64,000 bases of DNA from Linnemannia elongata (GCA_036320915.1 JAXBDG010000011.1:1200501-1264500), one strand, 5' to 3'. Counted from the first letter of the stretch, positions 33,203 through 45,079 are shown. Numbers and translations are program-made. The notes: generated by a model from the sequence alone, not told the origin.

Positions 33203-35710
33203 CTAAATCTCCTTCACGCGCTTCTTGCGGAGTGGCGATACTTGAAACTTCACAACAGGACCAAGTATGGCATAGGCCTTTCTCAGTTCATTCAATTCCT
33301 CAAAGATAGGTGGAATGAGACTCCCCTCCCATGGTAGGCTGTACTGCTTCCATCACAATAGAATCTCGTCCTGAACGTATGCGCTGTGAGCCATAAGGTC
33401 CGAGTGTGTCAAGGGCTGGCCCCAGTTCGGCCTGATGGGCCCACCTGCAAGGACGCGTCTTGGTGACCGATAGTACACGCCAGTCTTGGTGTAGCGCATG
33501 TTCGATACAAATTGTCTAGAGTCGCGTCCCGGTCGGCAATCAGGGCCACCATCAGCAAGTTAGTCAACCGGGTCTTCTTGAACAGGTTGTCGTAGACCGG
33601 GTCGTACATTGATGCTGGTGAGCCCAAGATATACGTCGCGAATTGAGTCTTGATCCACAGATAGCTCTCGCCGTTACCGACCATCTCCATACCCCAGCCA
33701 AGGACGTCCGAAAGGTGGATAGTGGATCCTTTGCCATGAGTCCCAGCTTCCACCAGCTGAAACTTCTTGCGACCAAAGATCCGTCCATGCTCGATCAACG
33801 CAGATCGGACTTTCCCGCTGACCCTAATTTCGCAGCAACGGTCAAGACACTTTTCCAGATCTGAGAAACGAAATCCATATCCTAGCCGGCTCTTGCTCTT
33901 GTTGTAGATAACAGAGTCGTCCAAGATCCTGATTGGTCTCCGCTCGCCTGAGTCGCCAAAGTCTGTCGTCGTCTTTGGGATGCTAAATTCCTCGCTTTCC
34001 AGAACTGTACTCACACAATCTTCCAGCCCAGGTGAGGCTGATAATATCTCGACTCCCTCGGTACTCTGCCCTCAGCTATTTTGCCACACAAAGGATCAAA
34101 AATATCTGGTTAGCACTTTGAACGATCTCTTATGAAGGACAGCAATAACAGGCAGTACGACAGCATGGTTTTTTTTGTCAGCGTTTGAACGTTTGCTTAC
34201 CTTATGAAGCAACAGAATTGCGCGAGTCAATTTTGCACTGTCTAATCTGTTCAATGTTCGTAGGCAGTGACCACGACCGTAGCTGTTGTCCAGCTTTTCC
34301 TGCTAGTTGTCGCAGGGGTGATCGAGGTCGACGACAACGGCAATGGTGCCTTTGGCGTTCGCAGAGGTTTCGAGGTCGATGCAAATGTGCTGGGAGGAAA
34401 TACCTAAATGACCATCAACCGATATGTCAGGCGCGTTCTCGTTAGTGCCTCGCCGTTAAGCTATATTGACCATAACAGGGGGGGATTGTCAGAGATCCTG
34501 CTCTTCTTGCTCTCCCAGGCACGTACGCAGCGACAGCTCCATCTTGCTAGAGAGGATTGGCTTTCATACCTGCTTTGTGCGAGGAAATATTGTTTGGTGC
34601 AAGCTCTTCGACGAGAGTTGATAGTTCTGTTGGTGTCTTCTGCTTGGTTTCCGGAGGCGTTGCAGTCGCAAGCTCTGACTCTGCTTTGATGCTAGTAGCT
34701 GGCACCGCTGATACTTCCGGTTCAGAGTGGGAGCATATCAAAATAGGTACCTCCTCCACATTGACGGGGACATGTGTGTCGATCGGTTTGTCAACTCGTT
34801 TCTTCAGCGCAGATGGCCGCCTGACTTAGCGTCCCTTCTGGCGCAACCAGCTTTCCCGGTTGGAATGTCGATTCCCATGAACTCTGGTATGATGTCGGGG
34901 GTATCCTGAATCCTGACCACTGGAGTAGAGTTTTCGCTGATGACTAGAGGGGCGTATTTCTTCGGTGTGGGGCGGTTCAACGGGTCATTGTAGAACCCAG
35001 GCCTTTGTCGTCTGCGAGGCAGGTTCAATCCCAATTCGAAATCAAAAGGTAGCCCGGGAGGAGGAGGAGGAGGCCGTGGTATTGGTCGTGGATGTATTAC
35101 CGAAGGGCCTGCGATTTCCTGTGGTCCAAATAGAGGGAAGGCATTCTCGTCGTCTTCCGATGGTAGAGTTGCTAAGGTGGACTCTGAACGCTCAGTGTTA
35201 GACTTGGTGATTGTCGCTGAAGCGACCTCAGACTCGCCTACAGATTCCTCACGTTTGATGTTGTCGTTATTGCGATGGTGATGATAACTGTAAATGGGGT
35301 CGTGTCCAGCCAGTCCGACAGACTCAATAAGCTGCCTGTACATTTCTATGTCCACAGCGTCCAGGCTCGCAATAGCTTCGCTGCTGATGTTTATGCATGT
35401 GGTTTCTGCATTGCCCTCTGAAGGTGCTTCCTTCTTCAGTACCTCCTTCTCCTCTTCCTCCGAGCTCAGACGTTCGTCGGACGCCCATGAAAACGTCTCT
35501 GTATCTTGTTGATATCTCGCCGAATCTTCCTGTTCGCCCGTACCTATGAGCAGTGACACAGAAAAAACACATATCGACCCAAATGTAAGCATTGGGGGTA
35601 CTGTAAACAGCATGTATCAAGTAACTTAGCGTTTGAGGCAAAGGAAATAATGTGAGGCCTGGCAGTGCTATCTTTGTCTCCTTACCATAGAGGACCACCG
35701 CATCAAACAT
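33203..35710 (-). pseudogene. decayed gene with a DNMT1-type replication-foci (RFTS) domain
   Basis: A minus-strand multi-exon gene appears to start at 35710 (MFDAVVLYG, exon 35710-35686) and continue from 35543 through a long acidic, Pro-rich exon. Another open piece lies at about 34780-34550. The exon at about 34050-33520 contains RRPIRILDDSVIYN and YLWIKTQFATYILGSPASMY, then DPVYDNLFKKTRLTNLLM. This is the pattern of the replication-foci-targeting domain of DNA cytosine methyltransferases (LxT..a.Y.LgsPs..Y.p). Downstream of about 33525 the coherent reading moves to another frame (TKTGVYYRSPRRVLAGGPIR, then PNWGQPLTHSDLMAHSAYV), meets an in-frame TGA at 33353-33355, resumes as WKQYSLPWEGSLIPPIFEEL and stops at 33203. 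Another in-frame TAG lies at 34303-34305 in the most plausible frame of that exon, and a frame change is needed near 34800-34860. No methyltransferase catalytic motif follows. It could instead be a gene whose splicing I misread. Confidence 0.5.
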
Positions 35711-36148
35711 TTTGTCTATCGACGTTGTTCAGCCAAAATGAAAAGGGCTTTGTTAGGACAGTATTCAATTCAAAGGTTCTGCCAGCCCCAGAAACATTGA
35801 AGACCCTGCAAGCCACTTTCCTGCGCGGAATGAAAAAAGGAATGCAGGCAAGTGTTATACCAACGGTTAGCTTTGCCGCAATAATTGGGTCCACAAGCGC
35901 TTGTTGATGGCGAGCCCCCTTTTGAAGTGTGAAAAGTGTCGAATCAATAACAGAAGAGGTGGTGGTATTCTTAAACCAAAGCTGTTTTATCCTCTTCACC
36001 TGCACTTTGCACTGTATTGGTTCAAAGGGTCACGTGTAGCATGTTTGATGATGGTGCTTTTTTATTTCCTGTGCGCACGTCGTCGTCTTTCAATGCAATA
36101 TGTAATTTTGATAGAGTCTTGGTCCGTCTTGTCTGTCTCCGGAAAGAT
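35711..36148. other. intergenic region
   Basis: About 440 bp between the RFTS-type relic and TOM7, both on the minus strand. The single longer ORF here starts at a non-ATG codon and has no recognisable features. Confidence 0.4.
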
Positions 36149-36740
36149 TTAAGCCAAAGGAAGGATGAGGCGGATCAAAGAGGGCTTGGGATCGCTTCTG
36201 TGGGAATGTGAAAGGGACAGGAGCATACACAAATAGAATGAAAAGAGGCGTAAGTAGGCTGTACAAATAGGAGTGCTGAGAGTATTCCGCTTGTTGCACG
36301 TCTGCTGCTTTGATACTGTGACGATTGTCCGCGTCAATAGTTCCTGTCCACCGTAGCGACGTTTCCGACTCTTTATATGATGATTGATGTAGGGGTCGTT
36401 CCAGTCGCTGTGAGTTGTACTTTTGTCGGCAAGTTGTGCTTTGTCGGTGAATTGCGTAACGGTGTTGTCTTCATTCAGCCTTTCAATCGAGAGTTCTTTC
36501 ATACCGGGTGAATCCTACAGGTTTACAAAGAAGGAGTTACCCAAGGTTAGTTTTTCTGTATCGTCCGGACGTAAGTGCAGGTTCACCAAGTATGATATCA
36601 TTGTCAGCGCAGAGTGTGATGTCGAGCAGAAGAAAGAAGAACGCACCGAGGTAGATCACAAATGGGATGAATCCAAAGTGGACAACGGTCTTGACGACAT
36701 CGGTGACCTTGAGGATGACTTCCTTGGTTTCGTGGTTCAT
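36149..36740 (-). CDS. TOM7: mitochondrial import receptor subunit TOM7 (three exons, 50 aa)
   Basis: Small tail-anchored component that modulates assembly of the TOM translocase in the outer mitochondrial membrane. Exons on the minus strand are 36740-36647, a 10-nt exon 36514-36505 and 36197-36149; introns are 132 and 307 nt. The joined protein begins MNHETKEVILKVTDVV, continues KTVVHFGFIPFVIYLGFTR and ends SDPKPSLIRLILPLA. The HFGFIPFVIYLG membrane segment and the LILPLA tail are diagnostic of Tom7, and the 50-residue length matches. Without the 10-nt exon the reading either stays in intron 1 or ends after YERTLD, and the conserved tail is lost, so the microexon is well supported. Divergent from the EngB GTPase gene. 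Confidence 0.9.
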
Positions 36741-36997
36741 GTTGAATAAATGAATGTGTGTGGGGTGAGAGAGTAGGAGAGGGGGGGAAGAATGAATGCG
36801 TTGGATGGGGAGGTGAATCAGTCAGTTTTGTGTTTCCGACGACTGCTTGGACTGTTGACTTTTGAGTGGCTTGGCACTATGGACTCTCAACCGCACTTTG
36901 CCCTTTGTCCCAATTTTCCTTTTTCAGCAGAACCGTCTGGCAACTACCATTGCACACAAGCAACCAAGGAAGCAAGGAGCAAGCAGGCAAGCAAGGA
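36741..36997. promoter_or_regulatory. shared divergent promoter region of TOM7 and the EngB GTPase
   Basis: Only 257 bp separate the two start codons. The interval includes a G-rich run (GAGAGGGGGGG near 36779) but no clear TATA box. Both products are predicted to be mitochondrial, so co-regulation is plausible. Confidence 0.45.
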
Positions 36998-38600
36998 ATG
37001 ACCTCCATCACAGGGACAGCCAAGAAGGCAGCATCGTCATGGGGTGCAGCATTCTACCACAACTACATACGGCCTGTATCTGTCCAATTGAACCAAGCAC
37101 CCTCGCGCGGTGTCAGGACGCGAGCTGGGTTCCGCCGGATACCAAGCAGTCAGGACCGCGCACCCTATGATCGACCTGCTCTATCCGAATTAGTTGAAGG
37201 CACAGCACAGATCGACAAGGCCAAGGCTTCAATAAGCACGACGGAACATCCTATGACCACCTCAGATTCTGTGATTGCCAAGGCACCTACATCCAGCTCA
37301 ACGAGAGCACCACCTACGAGGCGAAGCACAGTTCACCGGGGGTTTCCGACGACTAAGCCTGACAGATCGGACCGACCCATCAGGATCGAGGGTCTCGCAC
37401 CGCCATCTCTCAAAGCCAACAGACTCACCACATCCAAATCGCCAGCATTTACAGATCAGCAGCAACCGCAACAGCAACAAGAGAGACCTAGTGGAAGCAA
37501 GAACAACAAATCATCATCTCCAACGCCACCAACATCTACAAAGCCGGTGCCAGAAAAGTTCCCCAAGAAACTGCAGGCGTTCCCATTCGTGCCAGGCGCA
37601 ACGACGAGTGAGCTGACCAAGGCTCACAAGTTTTTCTTTTCGCCCGCCGAGTTTGTCAAGAGCGCGACCAATCTCTCGATGATACCCGACAACACCATGA
37701 TACCCGAGGTAATGTACATGCTTTTCTGGTTGTTTGTTATATATATGGAGACTTTCGTCTAGGACATTGTATCTGACGGCGGTGTCACATTCAACGCTTT
37801 TAGGTTGCGTTTGTTGGCAGGAGTAATATTGGCAAGTCCAGTCTGATCAACGGTTTAGTCAACCGCAACGGCCTCGTCAAGACGTCAAGCAAACCAGTAA
37901 GTTTTCTTTTATTTTTTTTTCTGAGCAGCAATTAACAAGCTGAGCAGTAGCAGGAGAAACAAAAGGGACAGACTATTGTTACGTCGATCGTGGAGGGATT
38001 AGGGCGTTGGATGACAAAGCGAGCAGGACAAAGTTTTTTTTTCTTATGTGATGTTCTTTTGTTTCCCAAAATAGGGTCATACGCGGATGATGAACTTTTT
38101 CAAACTGGGCGACAAGCTGTCGTTGGTCGACATGCCAGGGTACGGATGGAAAAGTCGAGATGAGTGGGGCGGCATGATTGTTAGCTACCTCCAGAACAGG
38201 AAAAAGTAAGTCCACTTTTTTGTCTTGATGAACCACCGTCCATCTCATATCCACTTTTCAAGTCTAACCTGATTGACGCCCATCTCCATCTGTGTATTTC
38301 CGTCACAATAGCTTGAGGAGGATATACATTCTGGTAGATCCATCTCATGGGCTCAAGGAGAGCGATTCCCAGATCATGAAGCTCCTCGACAGCTCGGGGC
38401 TTTCTTACCAAGTGGTGTTGACTAAAATGGATCGGCTCTCCAAGACAAAGTACAGTGCTGCCAAGGCCGAGATTGAAGCAGAACTGGTCAAGGGCGCGAT
38501 TTGTTGTTTCCCCCTGGTGTTGGGTGTTAGCAGCAAGACCAAGGACGGACTGGATGAACTTCGGGCTGCGATCGTCAAAGCCGGTCAATTGACTTTGTAG
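36998..38600 (+). CDS. MRX8: EngB/YihA-family GTPase, probably mitochondrial (four exons, 407 aa)
   Basis: EngB-type GTPases assist large ribosomal subunit assembly; the fungal member (Mrx8 in yeast) acts in mitochondria. Exons are 36998-37708, 37804-37896, 38075-38205 and 38312-38600. The G motifs are [20 protein letters not shown] (G1), GHTRMMNFF (G2), [14 protein letters not shown] (G3), LTKMDRLSK (G4) and [10 protein letters not shown] (G5). The N-terminal 235 residues are basic, Ser/Pro/Gln-rich and poorly conserved-looking, consistent with a long presequence plus linker; [20 protein letters not shown] just before the G domain is typical of eukaryotic members. The start is the ATG at 36998; the frame stays open upstream but without an earlier ATG. 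Confidence 0.87.
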
Positions 38601-39259
38601 AACACAGCAAGAGATACTTCGTCATAGGAGGTATTAAAATGACGGAGGATGTATTCAAGGAAAAAAAAAGGATGATGGTAATTAAACAAAGGGGGGAGTG
38701 GGTTCGGTAGAGATGCTTCTCCGTTGGTACATATCGTTCTCTCTCTCTCGCTTTTTGCATTCTCTTTCGTTCGTTCAGTTATCTAAAAAAAGAAGCAGAT
38801 CGAAATTTGGCCGTGTGCGACACACACATCCACGGCTCTCGCTTTCTGAGCATTAGCAGCAGCAGCAGCAACAGCAACAGAAACAGCAACAGCAACAGTA
38901 GCAACGCAGAGTGAATCGGATGGGATGTACCTTGTATGTGTGCGGGATACGAATAAGTGTAAAACGTAGTGATAAGAATGTAGTGCCATAAATGCCATGA
39001 TGTAGAAAATGCATGTGGTGGTGGTGCGACATGGTTTTCAGTCGACGGGACATGGTCAAACGCCCCCTTTCTTGTCCCCCCTTCTCCCTTGCCCCCCTTT
39101 GACGTTTTGTGTTCACTTCAAAAAGGAGCTCCGCCTTTTTGCACTCTTTCAACTCTTCTCTTCTTCTTCCCCACATCAGCCATAAACCAAACCTTTTACT
39201 CTTCTCTCATCAGCTCTTCGCTTTTTTTTATTATACCCATCACTACCACCACCACTACC
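38601..39259. other. intergenic region
   Basis: About 660 bp, with an AGCAGCAGCAACAGCAAC tract near 38855-38905 and a CT-rich stretch from about 39070 that is probably the leader of the next gene. No ORF is supported. Confidence 0.4.
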
Positions 39260-40812
39260 ATGAGCACTGCTGTCGAACCCACTACACAGATCCATGTACG
39301 CCCACTTGCAGTTATTCATGACCATGTGTCAACCTTCGCCATGGCGCATGCCCTTGTCAAACCAGTCTAACCTGACACTCTCCTACCCTCGCACACTTTA
39401 CGCACTTTCATAGACGACTGAGTCGCTGGTTTCTGATATCAACACTTCAGGAACCAACACCCCTACTACGTCCGATACTTCAACGCTGATCCAGGAACAG
39501 GAACGGGCACAGACACAGGACGACAAAGACGCCGTTTCAAAGGATCAGAAAGTGCCCGAGCACATTCAAACAACCGCCACTGTTGCTTCTGCTGTCATTG
39601 TGCCACAAGCTGATCTGGATGCAGAGCTGACGTTCTGCAAAGACCGTCTCGAAGCAATTGAAAAGTAACGTTGCACGCACTCACCCACTCCTTCACATAC
39701 TCGTTGTCTTTCTTGTGCGTTTTTCGTGGATCGAGGGCGTGAAGGACCTTGAGGAAGAATTCAACTTTTCATCCACACCAACACACTCACGCCTCTCTTT
39801 TTTTTTTTACAGCATGGGAAGGAAAAAACGGGAGAACTTTCTTTTTTACTTTAGTGATTTCTTGTGCATGCCATGTAAACTAATCCCTTCCCTCTATTTT
39901 CCCTCTCTGTTTCTGACTTTTGTTTTTCTTCCATACAGGGAGGAACGCACAGGAGCTGACCCAGAGAAGATTGCCCTCGAGGAGGTAAAGACTAACAGAA
40001 CATGGCATTAGCAAAAAAAGCAAGGAGGTTTTTTTTTTATGCGATTGCCTATTTTAGGGAGGACAAAGAGCAATTAGAGAACAAAAACTGACCCTTGGTA
40101 TTCCTTTTCTAATTGTCTATGCCTCTTTGATGGCGACAGCTTGAGAAATCGACCCGGACTCTGATCTCGGTCCGCGAGCAATTGGCCGCCAAGCAGGAGC
40201 AACTGGACAACGCAGATGACAGAACCGATCGGTAAGATATGTTTTTTTACCGTTTTTGTCCCTTTCCTTTCCTTTCGACTCTTTTCATGCACGAAATGTA
40301 CTCTTTGCCAAAAAAGACCTTTCTTGTAAGAAGTCCATTCTCCCTTTAACATCCACGTATTTCCTCGACTCCGACACTTTCTGTCTATCTGTACCCAATA
40401 GTGACGGCGTGCAAGTAGATATTGACGCATTGGCAAAGGAATCGAGCGAAAAGGAACATCAATGGAGCGCAACCAAGGAGGTCTACCACCGTGAGTTTGG
40501 CGCCATCGTCGATGATACCTCCAAGCCTGTCACAGTAGTAAAAGGTTCGCTTTGGTTAATTCTTTATTTATTTTTTTTGCTTATCGCTAACTTTACTTTT
40601 GGACCATTTTACTCATTGTTGGTTATCTGTTTGTCACCTCTAAAAAAATAGCCAAAGCAGAATTAGATATCAAGAAGCTTCAGGATCAGATCGCCAGTCT
40701 GCAGAAGCAATTGGATGCAGTCTCGCTCAAGAGGAAGGAAATGGTCGCCGATGCTGCTGAGCAGCACAGGAGACTCGTCGAGCGGAATGGTGGCGGGATC
40801 GACGATGAGTAA
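39260..40812 (+). CDS. coiled-coil protein of unknown function (six exons, 242 aa)
   Basis: Exons are 39260-39295, 39414-39664, 39939-39984, 40140-40231, 40402-40544 and 40652-40812, joined in phase. The spliced frame has no stop over 242 codons, and several introns end in clear TAG/CAG acceptors. The N-terminal about 70 residues are Thr/Ser/Gln-rich and probably disordered. Residues about 85-150 are helical with heptad character (AELTFCKDRLEAIEK, then LEKSTRTLISVREQLAAKQE). A second coiled coil (AELDIKKLQDQIASLQKQLD) fills the C-terminal quarter and ends GGGIDDE. I do not recognise the family. The two helical segments joined by a short linker suggest a subunit of a rod-like or tethering complex, which is inference only. 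Confidence 0.72.
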
Positions 40813-41039
40813 CTATCATTCTCCTTACTCTCATACCAGTCCACAAAGGAACCAAAAAAAGTAAATAAAAAAATAAAATAAAGCAGCATCCACGCTCAAT
40901 AGACCAAACCCTTCATTGTTCTTTGCAACCTTGACTTTGATGATCATGCGAGCACACATATAATGGCACTTATAACGAAGATATCTCAAAAGTGGGTTTT
41001 ATTGTAGCATGGGTAGCATTTGTTCGTGGCCAGTATCCA

Positions 41040-43495
41040 TTAACGATAACGGCCACCGCCTCCAAGAGGCGGAGGAGGAGGCACTCTTCCTGCTACTACT
41101 CCTGCTAATGCCGACAAGTCCAGAGGGATAGCTGTGCAACCATCGCAAAAAAAAAAAGAGAGAACAACCCAAAAGATTAGGTGCGCCGCGTTAGATGATA
41201 ATTCATGTGTTCAAAGCCATGACATCATGCATGGAATGCCTAGAAGAGCAAAACAAAATGTGCATCCAGATATCAAGCCATTCCGGGTACTTACAGCTTC
41301 CTGTCGAGTTGCCACTGGGATACACCTTCGATCCCTGGTTGTGATTTGATCGAGGTGCTGGGAAATCGGGCGCCGTCCTGAATGTCCATCTACCCTCCGT
41401 TGCTGGCGGTTCTGCTATAGACACATCAAAAAGTGGCGTATGATACAAACGTTAGTAAACCACATCCAACTGAACTGCGGAGCCCCATTTGTATAAGCCA
41501 ATTCTTTCTCAGATTCATCAGAAAGTGTTGCAACTTACGAGCTTTGACGGCAGTGGTAAGAGGTCGCTGAGGCGCTGATCCGGATCGAGGTCTGGCTCCT
41601 GCGCCAGGAAGGGCTGGTGGTGTGGCAGCAGGAGCGGTAGGTGGAGGGCGTGTCCTGTTAGGTGGGGTAGCGGTGACAATGGGCGAAGGCAGTGCGGTGG
41701 CTGGGGGTGCAGGTGAGGCTCGAGCAGGTTGTTGAGGCGGCGCACGATTAGGGAGTCCTGGCGTTGGTCGAGAAGGTGTTGCTGGAGGAGCAGGTGAGGA
41801 TCCGTTAATCCTGGCGGGTGGAGGAGGTCCTGTCTTTCTTGGTGGTGCTGGTGGTGCTGGTGAACGTGCAGGTGTTGGAGGAACAGCGGGAACAGTGCGT
41901 CCAGGGGTTGGTGGAGGAGCTGGGATGGCCCGAGCTGGTGAGGTATTGGAGGATCCATTGACGGGTGGTGGAGCAGGGACTGATCTAGCAGGTGAGCCTC
42001 GATTGGGCACACTGGGCGCTCCTGCTCCTGATGGTGGGGTGATGGGTGCCTGACGCGTTGGTGGAGGGGTTCTTCCTGGCAGACTGGGCGGGGTTGCTTT
42101 TGGTGCTGGGGGAGTTGCCCTAGCTGGGCTTTCGATGGCAGGTGGTTTTGGAAGTCCTCTCACAGGAGTGCTGGTGTTACTGCTTGCACTAGAGTCAGCT
42201 AAGCACAGCGGATGATGATAAGCGAAAAAGGATTGGATATGTTAGGTTCCGAGATGTATTTAGCTGGTACAGGTCAGGCATCACATCGACACCACACACG
42301 GGTGCAGGGAATCCATCAGCTTGTCGAGAGAGAAAAAATGACAACAGTCGTCTGTCATTGTGAGAAGGGAACACAAAGAAAGTACGACAAACTGGAGCGC
42401 TCAGAAGAAGAATGAAAAGGATGGGTTGGCCGAGACTGTGAGGGTGAGAGCAGCTCAACTGCACTGGGAGGTAATATAATAGCGTTCGTCCGCTGGGTAA
42501 ATATAAATCAAAAGGCGAATTGTTGAAGAACAGCACTGGAATGATCATTTGGCGGTCGAGTCGAGTTGGTGGTCTTTTGGTCGGTCGACTTATGTGCAGA
42601 CAAGACACAAAAGACCATAGGAAAAGAAGATCTTCTCGTTGCACGCCCTGTCCGTCCGTCTATTCGATTTTTCTTCATCTTTGTTCCCGTGTACATGTCG
42701 AGTCGAGTCGTGTCGTGTTGTGTCCCACATATCCGCCACCTGCTAGTTCGCCATTTCCATGACGTCCACGAACATTTATCTCTATTAACGCTTCCTCCTT
42801 CTTCATGGTGGCCCAGCAGCAAATAACAACAGCCAACAGCCTGGAGATTAACGAAAGACCTACGACCCCGTTTCTCTTGGCAGTTGAGAAAGGTTCCAAA
42901 AGAACAGAAAAAAGAAAGAAAATACGCAACAGCCTTTCGCAAAAAAAATAAAATAAAAAAAATAGACATAATGCGCCTTCGTTTGTTACCTCCAGTGTCC
43001 AGACCGCCGCTTCGACTCTTCAGCTTGGGCATTCCTCCTGCAAACAGTCCTCCAAGTTGTGGTGCACCGCTGGGAGCGGCTGCACTTGCAGCACTGCCGC
43101 CTCCATTGCTTGCGCCTCCGATTTGAGGTGGTCTCCCTAACGCTGTTCCACCGCCGCCCGACTTTGGAGCAACTAATGTGATTCAAAGGAAATGAAGGTT
43201 ACGACGGTTAGGAAAGTCACGCTTCTCTTTTTGTGTGTGTGTCGAGTCTTGACATGAATGTTTGTGTGCAAAGAAGGGGAAGGAAGGGAGACGTACCGAC
43301 AACAGGGGCAGAACGGTCGTTGGTAACGGCCTTTTTGAGTCTGGTGCCACTTTGGATTTGGGAGAGGAGGGCGTTGCGATCCTTGGATGGGGCAGGGAGA
43401 GCAGCAGCAGCTTTTGGAGGTCCACCGCCGGGAGGAGGAGGAGGTGGAGGAGGCCCGCCGCCTGGGGGAGGAGGTGGAGGAGGTGGTGGTGGCAT
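41040..43495 (-). CDS. VRP1: verprolin/WIP-family actin regulator (five exons, 417 aa)
   Basis: Binds actin through WH2 and the WASP/Las17 protein through its C-terminus, controlling Arp2/3 activity at endocytic patches. Exons on the minus strand are 43495-43297, 43172-42990, 42198-41539, 41414-41295 and 41131-41040. The N-terminus is poly-Pro/Gly (MPPPPPPPPPPGGG). A WH2 motif follows at about residues 38-62 (RNALLSQIQSGTRLKKAV). The middle is Pro/Ala/Ser-rich with many PxxP sites. The C-terminus has the WASP-binding signature GRWTFRTAPDFPAPRS then GSKVYPSG, and ends IPLDLSALAG and PPPPPLGGGRYR. An acceptor directly before the ATG (TTTCACAG|T) indicates a 5'UTR intron whose polypyrimidine tract is the (CT)n repeat at 43522-43568. 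All parts of the family are present. Confidence 0.88.
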
Positions 43496-43519
43496 ACTGT
43501 GAAAGGAGGTTTTGGAGGG

Positions 43520-43521
<2 letters not shown>

Positions 43522-43568
<47 letters not shown>
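43522..43568 (-). repeat. (GA)n/(CT)n microsatellite just upstream of verprolin
   Basis: About 23 uninterrupted dinucleotides. On the verprolin sense strand it is a CT run ending about 25 bases before a TTTCACAG acceptor, so it may serve as the polypyrimidine tract of a leader intron. Confidence 0.9.
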
Positions 43569-43574
<6 letters not shown>

Positions 43575-43981
43575 AGAAAAGGCAGAAGTGTGAAAGGGAG
43601 AAGAAGAGGAGAAGACAGATGTGAGTGTGAGTGATGGAGGTTGTGTCGAGAGTGGAGGAAGCAAAAGGAAGGGTAACAAGAGCGACACTCGAGGTGTCCG
43701 TCAGTTATGAAACCTTTTTTGCACGCTTTCCACTTCCTAAATACCTGGGTCACGTGGTAAGCACAATCCACGTCCCTGTCTGCCAGTGGAGGAGAAAAAA
43801 GATGGCGAACAAAGTGTTAGCATCAGCTTTACTTTTCTCGCTTCTTTTGTTCTCTTCTTCTCACCACTTATTCAACTACTCGCCCTTGCTCGTTTCCACC
43901 CCTCCCTCGCGTCTTGAGACCCCAGCTACTACAACCACATCCTCTCCTCACTTCACACACAGGACACACAAACGACCAGCC

Positions 43982-44845
43982 ATGAATCTGCGCCAGGTAC
44001 GCATCTTCACACAGTCAGTCACTCTCTCAGCTCTTTCACAAAAAAAAATAGTATACGTGTGTTTTGTTCCTGGACTAACTTTGCTCATGGTGGTATATAT
44101 GAAACGAATCACATAGGTCCTCACGAACTCACTCAACGTGTTGATGATGCTCTTCGGCGTCTTCATGTCATACAAAGCCTGGGGTCTCTATACCAACTGC
44201 GAATCCCCCCTCGTCGTCGTCCTGAGGTACGTTTTACCACCTTCCCCCTTTCCAATTCTCTCAACAGTCCCTACTAAACCTGCCACGTAACTGACCCTTG
44301 ATTTGCCAACACATCATTTTGTGCTACCTTTTTCTAGTGAAAGTATGGAACCCGCATTCGCAAGAGGAGATATCTTGTTCTTGAGCAACCCCAAGCAGCC
44401 CATCGACATTGGCGAGATCTGTGTCTTTAAAATCCCTGGACGCGATATCCCTATCGTCCACCGTGTCATCGATCGCCACGACTCGTAAGTCATGCTTCCT
44501 TGTCATGTTTTTTATTGCTTTACCTTTTCTTCGTCGGATCGTGTTTCGTTGCAATTGACTGCACATATCTAACACCTGTTGATCGTGGCTATCCCCATTA
44601 GGCCAGAAACAGGAAGCCAGTTATTGTTGACAAAGGGCGATAACAACAATGTCGACGACAGAGGACTCTATCAGGAATTGTACACCAACAGAGGCAAGAT
44701 GTGGATCGAGCCCAAGGATATTGTCGGACGCGTCCAAGGTTTCTTGCCTTACCTAGGCATGTTCACCATCTTCATGACTGATTACCCACTCTTGAAGTAT
44801 GCCCTCCTCGGAGGTGTTGGACTTGTCGTCTTCCTTTACGAGTAA
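43982..44845 (+). CDS. SEC11: signal peptidase complex catalytic subunit SEC11 (four exons, 171 aa)
   Basis: ER-membrane serine protease that removes signal peptides. Exons are 43982-43996 (15 nt), 44117-44226, 44338-44484 and 44602-44845. The protein starts [20 protein letters not shown] with a single N-terminal membrane helix, then [19 protein letters not shown] (catalytic Ser in SESMEP), [10 protein letters not shown] (catalytic His) and [14 protein letters not shown] (catalytic Asp region). A C-terminal hydrophobic stretch ends VGLVVFLYE. Length is typical (167-180). The first coding exon holds only five codons. Divergent from verprolin with about 490 bp between starts. Confidence 0.95.
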
Positions 44846-45079
44846 ATCGACGAGGGATGGGAAGGTGGAGGAGAAGGAGGAGGAAAGTGTACATCATGGA
44901 TCTTTCCAAGTCTAGTAGCGTCCCTTCTCAAAGCAAAATACACATCTATTTTTTTCAACTAAAAGGCGGTGTGCGCTTTCAGCTGCTAACAATTGTATTG
45001 ACTGGTTTGAGCACGACTGGGCTTGATTAAAACGGTGTGCGACTTGGCAAGATATTACTTGACTTTGAACATTCATGTT

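Noticed and set aside
35703..36005. 100-codon minus-strand ORF upstream of the RFTS relic
   Set aside because: Starts at GTG, overlaps the likely first exon of the relic in another frame and has no recognisable motif.
43217..43771. 184-codon minus-strand ORF covering the verprolin start
   Set aside because: The upstream half translates the (CT)n tract and contains the acceptor TTTCACAG just before the verprolin ATG; only the part from MPPPP is coding.
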